Assembly (NCBI GenBank): GCA_031430695.1
Contig: JANPBZ010000244.1
Location: 1-39,699, forward strand
DNA: 39,699 bases
From: JAENVT01 sp031430695
GTDB taxonomy: Bacteria; Actinomycetota; Acidimicrobiia; Acidimicrobiales; Ilumatobacteraceae
Direction of reading: 5' to 3'
Shown: positions 33,584 through 39,699 of the stretch, one piece after another
Layout: every line of letters starts with the position of its first letter
How positions within the stretch are numbered: the stretch's first letter is position 1
Notes under the pieces: model-generated
What the model saw: only the letters and a program-made list of their open reading frames with translations
What the model was told of the DNA's origin: nothing
Database searches by the model: none
Program-made: the position numbers and the translations under genes

Positions 33584-35032
33584 TCAGCCGACGTTGAGCC
33601 CTTGGGCAACCTCAGCCGTACGAACGGCGGTCAGAATCGGCTCGACTTCGGCGATTGCGAAGCAATCCTTGTCGAGCACCATCGTGTCGGTGCCATCAGG
33701 AACAACGTTGTAGTCCCAGTTGTTGGGCACGTTGCCATCGGGCAATCCACCGAAGTACCAGGGCTTGCACACGATGTGTGTGTTGAAGTTGTTGATTCCC
33801 TTGATCGCCTCGTTGACGGCCACCGGGTCGTCGAGGTCTGCCGGATCCATGTCGAGCAGCGTCTGAACGATGATGCGACCGATCATGAAGCCCATCTGCT
33901 GGAAGCTGCCCAACGGTGCTTCGGAGTTGTACTCGGCCGAAACCGTGCGGTACAGCTCCATCTCCGGACGCGGGTCGTCGAGCAGGCTGAGTTCGGCATT
34001 GACGTTGAGCTTGCCGGTCCAGGCCGCACCAAGCGCCGCAGCAACAGAGTTGTCGTTGAGAGGTGTCGACGAGCCCCAGATGACCTCGTCGATCAGGCCA
34101 AGCTCTTCTGCAGCCTTCAGGATCTTCAGACCCTCCGGAGGTGTGTAGTTCAACACGATCGCTCCGCCCTTGCCGGCCTTGGCGACGGCGTCAAGCACTG
34201 CTGCGTTGGCATCGGCGATGGGCGGTGGGATCTGGATGTCGATCCATGCGAGACCGTTTTGCTCGGCGTAGAGCCCAGCCAACGAGTTGTTGTAGTCCGA
34301 CGTCGCCGTCTCGTTGGTCATAGTGACCATCGTGCCGGTCGCACCCTTTTCGACCACGATCTGGGCAGCACCCAGTGCGCTATAGCCGGGGCCCATGTTG
34401 GCGGCGGCAATGTTCGGCGAGCTGAAGCACTCGGCCGGAACACCAGCGACGATCACGTAGTAACCCTGTTCTGTGTAGTAGTCGGCGTTGACGGGGCAGT
34501 CGATGATGCTGAAGCCACCGACCATCGCAACAACCTTGTCGGTCTCGATCAGCTTGCGGGCCGCTGCTGCGGCGTCGGCTGCTACGAGGTTGTCGTTCTC
34601 CATGAGCATCTGCACCGGACGGCCGTTGATGCCACCGTTGTCGTTGACGCAATCGAAGTACGCCTTCATCATGGCTGGGCCAGTGGTGAAGTCGATGCCG
34701 GGCACCGACGTGGTGACGTTGCCGAGCTTGATGGGCTCGCCAGTTGCTGGTTCCCCCGTGCCGAGTCCGCAATCGGGACCGGCGGACGCATCCTTGTCGC
34801 CGACCAGGCCATCACCGGCAGGTGCATCAGTCGCTGCCGGAGCATCAGTGGCTGCTGGTGCATCAGTGGCTGCTGGTGCATCAGTCGCTGCCGGAGCATC
34901 GGTCGCGGCTGGTGCATCAGTTGCTGCTGGTGCCTCCGTTGCCGCGGATGTGCTGTCGGTATTGTCGTCGTCGCCGCAAGCTACGAGGAGCAATGCTCCT
35001 ACGACCGCGGCTGCCATGAATCGGCGAGCCAT
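33584..35032 (-). CDS. livK: Branched-chain-amino-acid-type ABC importer, substrate-binding lipoprotein
   Basis: This 482-residue periplasmic-type binding protein is tethered to the membrane outer face. The signal peptide ends in the lipobox LVAC with lipidated Cys19. A flexible stalk follows: DDDNTDSTSAATE and six APAATD repeats (about residues 34-69). The type I binding-protein domain starts near residue 95 (PIKLGNVTTSVPG) and includes VVAMVGGFSIIDCPV and GYYVIVAGVPAECFSS. It captures the ligand for LivHMGF. The ligand is unknown; the catabolic neighbours suggest an aromatic or other organic acid. The ATG at 35032 has GGGGGA 5 bases upstream; a longer upstream frame lacks a signal peptide. 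Divergent from an alpha/beta-hydrolase gene. Confidence 0.93.
   Translation of the reverse strand: MARRFMAAAVVGALLLVACGDDDNTDSTSAATEAPAATDAPAATDAPAATDAPAATDAPAATDAPAATDAPAGDGLVGDKDASAGPDCGLGTGEPATGEPIKLGNVTTSVPGIDFTTGPAMMKAYFDCVNDNGGINGRPVQMLMENDNLVAADAAAAARKLIETDKVVAMVGGFSIIDCPVNADYYTEQGYYVIVAGVPAECFSSPNIAAANMGPGYSALGAAQIVVEKGATGTMVTMTNETATSDYNNSLAGLYAEQNGLAWIDIQIPPPIADANAAVLDAVAKAGKGGAIVLNYTPPEGLKILKAAEELGLIDEVIWGSSTPLNDNSVAAALGAAWTGKLNVNAELSLLDDPRPEMELYRTVSAEYNSEAPLGSFQQMGFMIGRIIVQTLLDMDPADLDDPVAVNEAIKGINNFNTHIVCKPWYFGGLPDGNVPNNWDYNVVPDGTDTMVLDKDCFAIAEVEPILTAVRTAEVAQGLNVG
34821..34928. repeat. Six 18-bp tandem repeats coding for the APAATD stalk
   Basis: Six consecutive 18-base units, differing at a few third-codon positions, encode APAATD six times in the lipoprotein stalk. 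The number of units can change by slippage without shifting frame, altering stalk length. Confidence 0.85.
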
Positions 35033-35036
35033 GTAT

Positions 35037-35042
35037 TCCCCC
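35037..35042 (-). promoter_or_regulatory. GGGGGA ribosome-binding site of livK
   Basis: Minus-strand AAGGGGGA, 5 bases after the last G to the ATG at 35032. It fixes the start with the signal peptide. Confidence 0.6.
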
Positions 35043-35063
35043 TTGTGTGGATGTGAAGCCACG

Positions 35064-35104
35064 AGGAGGCTCACGTCGCCCCGTTGCGACGGCGGACACC
35101 TCCT
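35064..35104. promoter_or_regulatory. Nested inverted repeat in the livK leader
   Basis: CGTCGC (35074-35079) and GCGACG (35086-35091) are flanked by AGGAGG (35064-35069) and CCTCCT (35099-35104). The whole lies in the likely 5' leader of livK and between divergent genes. It may be a regulator site or an RNA structure. Candidate -10 boxes lie just beyond: TATGGT for livK and TAACAT for the hydrolase, near 35116-35135. Confidence 0.4.
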
Positions 35105-35159
35105 GTGACGATGGGCACCATACTGCATAACATTTCGGCGAACAACTATCGGAGGCGTC

Positions 35160-36002
35160 ATGCGTTTCAGTCATCGGAACACTGTCCTGGAGTGGACGCG
35201 TGACGGTTCGCCCCGCGCAACAACGGTGTTGATGCTGCACGGTTTGTCGGGAATTTCCACGGGCTACGACGAGGTCGTCGATGAACTGGGCGACGACGCC
35301 GACGTGTTCCGTATCGATCTTCGCGGGCACGGCCGCTCTGATCATGCTCCCAACACTTACACGGTGCCGTTCTACACGACAGACGTGATCGAATTTGTCG
35401 AACAGGTGATTTCCGGGCCTGTCGTTCTCATCGGGCACTCGCTCGGTGGGGTCATCACACACCACATCACAGCGACACGACCCGACCTCGTGCGGGCGGC
35501 GCTGTGCGAGGACCCTCCGTTGTACTTCTGCGATCAGGCGCTGTTCGAGCAGAGCGTGTTCGCGGACATCTTTCCGAGACTCGAAGCAAGCATGCGGTCG
35601 GCCCAAGCGCACAACGAACCGCGCGAGCACTTCGTGTCGCTGGTGGCGGATGCCGTGATGCCGTGGGGACGAGCCGGCGATCACATGAGCGCACACGCAG
35701 TTCAATCCCGCGTCGACTCGTTGATGCTCGGTGATCCCGATGTCTGGCTGCCCGCCATCTACGGAGGCGCGCTCAGCGGCTACGACCCCGACGCACACAT
35801 CACCAAGCCGATGATCATCCTGCAGGCCGACCCCGAGATGGGGCCGGCACTTTTCCCCGATCATGCCGAGCGACAGAGCGCGGCCAATCCCGAAGTCGAG
35901 ATCAGGGTCATCGACGGCGCGCCACATGGAATTCATTCGTTCCTGAGCTCGCGCGATCGATACGTCGAGGCGGTGCGAGACATCATTCGGCGAGCGAACT
36001 GA
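35160..36002 (+). CDS. Alpha/beta-fold hydrolase
   Basis: This 280-residue hydrolase has an oxyanion loop LMLHGLSGIS, DLRGHGRSD, nucleophile elbow GHSLGG (Ser near residue 96), an Asp in ILQADPEMG, and His in GAPHGIHSF. The DLRGHGRSD block is typical of the meta-cleavage-product hydrolase, haloperoxidase and esterase branches. The ATG has CGGAGG 4 bases upstream, a strong ribosome site. It is divergent from livK and shares the promoter gap, so it may be induced with the importer. Its 3' end overlaps the facing hydrolase gene by 20 bases. A lactone or ester hydrolase is the safest label. Confidence 0.87.
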   Translation: MRFSHRNTVLEWTRDGSPRATTVLMLHGLSGISTGYDEVVDELGDDADVFRIDLRGHGRSDHAPNTYTVPFYTTDVIEFVEQVISGPVVLIGHSLGGVITHHITATRPDLVRAALCEDPPLYFCDQALFEQSVFADIFPRLEASMRSAQAHNEPREHFVSLVADAVMPWGRAGDHMSAHAVQSRVDSLMLGDPDVWLPAIYGGALSGYDPDAHITKPMIILQADPEMGPALFPDHAERQSAANPEVEIRVIDGAPHGIHSFLSSRDRYVEAVRDIIRRAN

Positions 36003-36690
36003 GGAAGGCGAGTAGGGCGGTCGAGACCTGATCCGGCGCGTCCCATTCGATGAGGTGGCCGGCGCCGGCAACAATCTGAGCACCACCCCATGCGTTCGCG
36101 TTGCTGACGGGGTTGACCTCGTCGAGGTCGCCCCACAGCGTGAGACGCGGTGCGGTGATGCGATGGAGTCGTTTGGCTATACCTCGATCGCCGAGCGGCC
36201 ACAAGATATTCGCCGCTGCCACGTCGCTGAGATAGCCGGCGACCGGTGCTTCCTCGGTATCGAGGTGGGCAAATCGATTGACGAACGCATCGGGCACGCC
36301 CTTGGCAAACAGGTGGGCCATGCGTTGGGCGGAGGGTGTGCCGTAGATGTTGAAGCCTGGATTCGCGGCATCGGCTATTCCGAAGGGAGCCAACAACGCC
36401 ACGCCAGTGACCGCCTCGGGGCGCAGTGCGGCGAGCTCGGCCGCGAACAGTCCGCCGATCGATGCACCGACAACGGGGCATGGAGTCGCTCCGGTCTCGT
36501 CGATCGAATCCCAGAATGTGGTGATCCAGTCGAGGTACTCGTCGCGAGGTTCGAAACCGGCGACACCATCGAAGCCAGGCACCGACGGAACGATGATCTC
36601 CCAACCGGCGGCCTCGACGGCGCGCATCGCCGGCGATAGCTCCGGATGACCGGCGGTGCCGAACAGATAGACGAGACGTTTAGCGGGCAT
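35983..36690 (-). CDS. Alpha/beta-fold hydrolase
   Basis: This 235-residue hydrolase begins RLVYLFGTAGHPELSPAM, unlike the usual HG oxyanion motif, with the nucleophile in VVGASIGG (Ser near residue 92), Asp in TLWGDLDEVNP and His in AGAGHLIEWDAP, so a Ser-Asp-His triad is intact. VYLFGTAG is an atypical oxyanion segment. The ATG at 36690 overlaps the upstream LLM-gene stop by 11 bases, so the two are co-translated. It may hydrolyse the product of that flavoprotein, for example a lactone or ester formed by oxygen insertion; this is inference. Confidence 0.82.
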   Translation of the reverse strand: MPAKRLVYLFGTAGHPELSPAMRAVEAAGWEIIVPSVPGFDGVAGFEPRDEYLDWITTFWDSIDETGATPCPVVGASIGGLFAAELAALRPEAVTGVALLAPFGIADAANPGFNIYGTPSAQRMAHLFAKGVPDAFVNRFAHLDTEEAPVAGYLSDVAAANILWPLGDRGIAKRLHRITAPRLTLWGDLDEVNPVSNANAWGGAQIVAGAGHLIEWDAPDQVSTALLAFLSSLAE

Positions 36691-37882
36691 TTTGTGGCCA
36701 CCAAGGATCGTCGTACTCCGAGAACAGAGTTCGCAGACCCGGTGCAACTTTGTCTCCGAACAGCTTGGTGTTGTACCGCGTCAGCTCATCGCTCATGTTG
36801 CCGAACTGCAGCATGGCGCAGAGGTGACCGATGCGAAGTTCTCGGGCCGCTTCCTCGAGTTGCTCGCGCACGGTGTCGGGACCGCCGATCACGACGTAGC
36901 CATTGTCGACCATCTCGTCCCACGTGAGGTCGTGCTTGGCCTGCTTGTTGCGGGCCACCTGACGCACCTGCGACTGATAGCGGGCGCGGATCGAGGCTTC
37001 GGTGACGTAGCCGGGCGCATCCGTGAAGCCGGGGTACACGTGCAGCGATCGGTTGAAGAAGTACTCGGCCGGTTCGCGGTACAACTTGTAGGCCTCGGCA
37101 TCAGTGTCGGCGACGCCGATGAACTGGGTGACCGCGAGACGGTGCGGGTTGTCGTCGCGTCCGTGGGCTTCCACTCGCTGCCAATACCCGGCGACAGTCT
37201 CGCGAACCATCTTGTAGCCGTAGTAGGTCAGCGCGCCATAGACGAAGTCGTTCTTCGCGCAGAAGTCCCAGGTCTCGATGGAGCCTCCGCCAGGAATCCA
37301 CACCGGCGGATGTGGCTTCTGCCACGGACGCGGCACGGGGTTGACATATCGCTGCTGGTTGAACCGGCCGTTGTAGGCAAAGGGCTCGGTGGCCTGCCAT
37401 GCCTTCATAATCAGGTCGATGCCCTCGTAATAGCGAGGTCGCAGGTTGCCGGGGTTGATGCTGTACGAGTGCGTGGTATCCATCGCCGTGCCGACGGGGA
37501 ACCCGGCGATCAACCTGCCACGCGAGAACAGGTCGAGCATGGCGAACTCTTCAGCGACGCGGATCGGCGGGTTGTAGAGCGCCACCGAGTTGCCGAGCAC
37601 GGTGATGGCAGCCTGCGAGGTGCGGTTGGCCAGGATTGCGGCGATCAGATTCGGGGACGGCATCAGCCCGTATCCGTTGTTGTGGTGCTCGTTGACACAG
37701 ATCCCATCGAAACCGCAATCCTCGGCGTATACCAGTTGATCGATGTAGGTGTCGTAGGTCTCGGCCATGACGTCGCGGTCGAACAAGGCCGGGTCGATGT
37801 CGACCCACACGCTGCGATGCTTGGTATTGAAGTCGTCCGGCAGGTCCGGATACGGCATCAAGTGAAACCACATCATCTTCAT
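36680..37882 (-). CDS. LLM-class (luciferase-like) flavin-dependent monooxygenase
   Basis: This 400-residue luciferase-like protein has EHHNNGYGLMPSPNLIAAILA (the conserved EHH near residue 65), ITVLGNSVALYNPPIRVAEEFAMLD, GRLIAGFPVGT, VWIPGGGSIETWDFCAKN, and a C-terminal VIGGPDTVREQLEEAA. Length and motifs fit FMNH2-dependent monooxygenases of the LLM class, such as alkanal or polycyclic-substrate monooxygenases. No flavin reductase is adjacent. It is divergent from the LysR gene across 104 bases, so it and the hydrolase behind it are the likely LysR target. A weak GACAAT box ends 6 bases before the ATG. Start at the fourth codon (MWFHLM) is also possible. Confidence 0.88.
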   Translation of the reverse strand: MKMMWFHLMPYPDLPDDFNTKHRSVWVDIDPALFDRDVMAETYDTYIDQLVYAEDCGFDGICVNEHHNNGYGLMPSPNLIAAILANRTSQAAITVLGNSVALYNPPIRVAEEFAMLDLFSRGRLIAGFPVGTAMDTTHSYSINPGNLRPRYYEGIDLIMKAWQATEPFAYNGRFNQQRYVNPVPRPWQKPHPPVWIPGGGSIETWDFCAKNDFVYGALTYYGYKMVRETVAGYWQRVEAHGRDDNPHRLAVTQFIGVADTDAEAYKLYREPAEYFFNRSLHVYPGFTDAPGYVTEASIRARYQSQVRQVARNKQAKHDLTWDEMVDNGYVVIGGPDTVREQLEEAARELRIGHLCAMLQFGNMSDELTRYNTKLFGDKVAPGLRTLFSEYDDPWWPQNAR

Positions 37883-37941
37883 GTGACGATTGTCTCAGGG
37901 GGCACGAGCGAAGTCCACGACCCGATGCGACACGGATCATG

Positions 37942-37955
37942 TCGTAACCGGTCAC
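37942..37955. promoter_or_regulatory. Candidate LysR operator (T-N11-A with GTAACCGGTCAC)
   Basis: T at 37942 and A at 37954 fit T-N11-A, and GTAACCGGTCAC (37944-37955) is an imperfect palindrome. It lies between the divergent LLM and LysR genes, about 19 bases before the LysR -10 box, where a LysR protein would autoregulate and activate its neighbour. Confidence 0.45.
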
Positions 37956-37972
37956 AATCAGCGTGCTACTGC

Positions 37973-37978
37973 TACGGT
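37973..37978 (+). promoter_or_regulatory. Candidate -10 box of the LysR gene (leaderless)
   Basis: TACGGT ends 8 bases before the ATG at 37987. It supports this start over an in-frame upstream one eight codons earlier. Confidence 0.4.
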
Positions 37979-37986
37979 CCAACCAT

Positions 37987-38889
37987 ATGGATCTGCGCAG
38001 GCTGACCTACTTCGTGACGGTGGCCGAGGAACAGCATTTCGGTCGTGCTGCTGCGCGACTGCACATGACCGCTCCCCCGTTGTCGCAACGCATCCGCGAG
38101 CTCGAAGCCGAACTCGGCGTGCAGTTGTTCGAGCGGTCGACCCGACAGGTGCACCTCACTCCTGCAGGGTCGCGACTGCTGCACGAGGCACGGTCTGCGC
38201 TTCGTGCCGTCGATCGTTTCACCGGCCTCGCCGAGACGCTGCGCCACTCTGCCGAGTCGACCGATCAACCGTTGACGCTGGGCTATTGCCACGGCAGCGA
38301 GCACGCAGCCGCAGCCGCAGCGCGCCAGTTTCACGACGCTCACCCGCACATCGCCGTTCGCCCGTCGGCGTTCACCTCACTGCGGATCTTCAAGGATCTC
38401 CGCGAAGGTCGGCTGTCGATCGGACTGGTTCATCCACCAGTCCCGTATCCCGATCTGCTCGCCTCGCAACTACTGGCGCGGGTGCCGTTCGATCATGTGG
38501 CTGTACCTCACAATCATCCGCTGGCCGAGTACCCGGTTGTCTACGCCACAGATCTGGAGGGGGAACCGGTGCTGTTGGTCGAGCGGGACGAGGCACCGAC
38601 GTATCACGACTCGACCGTGGCGTACTGCACCGCGCTCGATGTGCGCCCCGCTTGGGTCGTGCATGCCGCGAGCCAGGTCGAGCGCATGCTCGACATGGTC
38701 GCCGTCGGTTCTGGTATCGGCTGGCTCAACGCCTGGCAGGCTGCAAACGTCAGCCGCGACGGCGTGGTCATCCGCCCGCTGCAGCCGGTCGAGCGGTTCG
38801 ACGAGTTCCATCTCGCGTGGCGCATCGATGATCATTCGAAGTCAGTGAAGCAATTCGTGGAGATTGCAATGGAGGCGTGCCCGTCATGA
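37987..38889 (+). CDS. LysR-family transcriptional regulator
   Basis: This 300-residue regulator has an N-terminal winged helix (about 1-60): MDLRRLTYFVTVAEEQHFGRAAARLHMTAPPLSQRIRELEAELGVQLFER, the classic LysR pattern with a DLRxLxYFxxVAEexHFGRAA start as in CatR/CbnR-type aromatic regulators. The effector domain (about 90-295) has the two-lobed periplasmic-binding-like fold. Such regulators bind ring-cleavage products or the substrate acid. It is divergent from the LLM gene and its stop overlaps the following SDR gene (ATGA), so regulator and SDR are co-transcribed. Targets are probably the LLM-hydrolase pair and the SDR. Confidence 0.93.
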   Translation: MDLRRLTYFVTVAEEQHFGRAAARLHMTAPPLSQRIRELEAELGVQLFERSTRQVHLTPAGSRLLHEARSALRAVDRFTGLAETLRHSAESTDQPLTLGYCHGSEHAAAAAARQFHDAHPHIAVRPSAFTSLRIFKDLREGRLSIGLVHPPVPYPDLLASQLLARVPFDHVAVPHNHPLAEYPVVYATDLEGEPVLLVERDEAPTYHDSTVAYCTALDVRPAWVVHAASQVERMLDMVAVGSGIGWLNAWQAANVSRDGVVIRPLQPVERFDEFHLAWRIDDHSKSVKQFVEIAMEACPS

Positions 38890-39680
38890 ACCAGCCAAAC
38901 GTCAGCGGACGCCTCGCCGGCAAGGTGTGTGGCATCACCGGAGCAACGGGGATCGCCGAGGCCGCCGCACTTCGATTCGCCGCAGAAGGGGCTCGGCTGT
39001 TCGTGGTTGCACTGCGCGAGGAGGATTGTGTCGCGCTGGCCGAGCGTGTCGGATCCGATACCGCCATCACCTGGGTCGCCGCCGATCTGACCGACGAAAG
39101 CGACACTGAACGAGCCTTCGCTCGATGTGCCGAAACCTACGATCGCCTCGATGCCTTGCTTGCGTGCGCAGGTGGCAGCGGTCGGCCATTCGGCGACGGG
39201 CCATTGCATTCCACCTCGCTGCGGTCGTGGAACACCACCGTCGCCTTGAATCTCAACACTGCGTTTCTCAGTTCACGAGAAGCAGTCAAGATCATGCTCG
39301 ACCAGCCGAGCGGCGGATCGATCGTCTACATGTCGTCAGTCGCCGCCACCAACCCGGTGGCCGGCGCATTCAACACCCTGGCCTACGCCGCGGCTAAGGG
39401 TGGGATCAACTCGCTGACCATCAACGGTGCATGCCAATACGGCGCTGCCGGAATCCGATTCAACGCCATCCTGCCGGCGCTGACCTTGACGCCGATGGCC
39501 ACCCGCGCCGCATCTGATCCCGAGACGCTCGACATCGTCAAAGCCCGCATGCCCGTCTCCGGTGGTGGACCATTGTCGGCCGACGACCATGCCCAGGCGG
39601 CCGTGTTCTTGTGCAGCGACGAGTCGAAGCACATCACCGGACAACTGCTCCGCGTCGACGGCGGTTGGGGCGTCAACTGA
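38886..39680 (+). CDS. Short-chain dehydrogenase/reductase with altered glycine motif
   Basis: This 264-residue SDR has the cofactor loop TGATGIAEA (near 16-24) where the third glycine of TGxxxGxG is Ala, as in some divergent SDRs. The rest is regular: LLACAGGSG in place of NNAG, VALNLNTAFL, YMSSVAA with catalytic Ser, YAAAK, IRFNAILPALTLTPM and LLRVDGGWGVN. It should still bind NAD(P). The ATG overlaps the LysR stop. A GTG nine bases earlier is possible. Downstream only 19 bases of the window remain and nothing is seen in them. Substrate unknown. Confidence 0.88.
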   Translation: MNQPNVSGRLAGKVCGITGATGIAEAAALRFAAEGARLFVVALREEDCVALAERVGSDTAITWVAADLTDESDTERAFARCAETYDRLDALLACAGGSGRPFGDGPLHSTSLRSWNTTVALNLNTAFLSSREAVKIMLDQPSGGSIVYMSSVAATNPVAGAFNTLAYAAAKGGINSLTINGACQYGAAGIRFNAILPALTLTPMATRAASDPETLDIVKARMPVSGGGPLSADDHAQAAVFLCSDESKHITGQLLRVDGGWGVN

Positions 39681-39699
39681 GCCCATCCGCTCTGTCAGC

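Noticed and set aside
33602..35056. Plus-strand open frame of 484 codons opposite livK
   Set aside because: Antisense shadow in GC-rich DNA; livK has a signal peptide, lipobox and family fold, and the antisense product has only low-complexity Val/Arg/Cys-rich sequence.
13736..36002. Two convergent gene pairs that overlap by exactly 20 bases (13736-13755 and 35983-36002)
   Set aside because: The overlapped sequences are unrelated, so the equal length looks like coincidence.
36692..38005. Plus-strand open frame of 437 codons opposite the second LLM gene
   Set aside because: Antisense shadow of a clear luciferase-like protein.

Overview
This 39.7 kb window is GC-rich chromosomal DNA from a free-living, aerobic actinobacterium. 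The assignment to Actinomycetota rests on the mycobacterial-type UvrB, frequent GTG starts, a deazaflavin (F420)-type nitroreductase, many promoters placed for leaderless transcripts, and a very dense layout with 4-base start/stop overlaps. An Acidimicrobiia/Ilumatobacter-like source is my guess and is not shown by the sequence. I saw no rRNA, tRNA, insertion sequence, phage gene or CRISPR array, and no gene-free stretch longer than about 160 bases.

Left edge (1-4.4 kb): the end of an EAL-domain gene cut by the window, then uvrB with a small, possibly frameshifted gene in front of it, then a 14-TM drug-type exporter.

Aromatic catabolism block (4.4-12.6 kb): an IclR regulator starts a run with a zinc alcohol dehydrogenase, a GlcG/HbpS-like protein and an HpaI aldolase. 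Next come an intradiol dioxygenase, a one-domain VOC protein, an HpaB flavin hydroxylase, homoprotocatechuate 2,3-dioxygenase (HpaD) and the hydratase HpaH. HpaB, HpaD, HpaH and HpaI form the skeleton of the 4-hydroxyphenylacetate meta-cleavage pathway. HpaC (flavin reductase), HpaE, HpaF and HpaG are not in the window.

Accessory hydrolysis and redox block (12.7-27.1 kb): an LLM flavoprotein; a minus-strand run of inositol-phosphatase-like protein, SDR, HSL-type esterase, F420-type nitroreductase and alpha/beta hydrolase; a plus-strand run of DUF1330 protein, phosphohistidine-swivel protein, SDR, amidase and YdhR-like protein; then a minus-strand run of MFS exporter, HAD-SnoaL fusion, nitrilase and SDR, with a metallo-beta-lactamase-fold enzyme beside it.

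Uptake block (27.2-35.0 kb, minus strand): a complete branched-chain-amino-acid-type (Liv) ABC importer, livKHMGF, followed by a MetE-like zinc methyltransferase and a second phosphohistidine-swivel protein. Right edge (35.2-39.7 kb): two alpha/beta hydrolases, a second LLM flavoprotein, a LysR regulator divergent from it, and an SDR.

The most plausible reading is a catabolic island. An ABC importer brings in an aromatic or related acid, ester, amide or nitrile. Hydrolases (nitrilase, amidase, esterases) unmask it, dehydrogenases and monooxygenases oxidise it, and the Hpa enzymes carry a dihydroxylated ring to central metabolites. The most unusual part is the pair of paralogous proteins that look like rifampin phosphotransferase or phenylphosphate synthase without their ATP-grasp domain. 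They suggest a phosphorylation step whose ATP-binding partner is not in this window. Two recurring sequence signals organise expression: TAnnnT boxes 6-8 bases before start codons, and a GGGGG(A/T) ribosome-binding variant in front of seven catabolic or transport genes.
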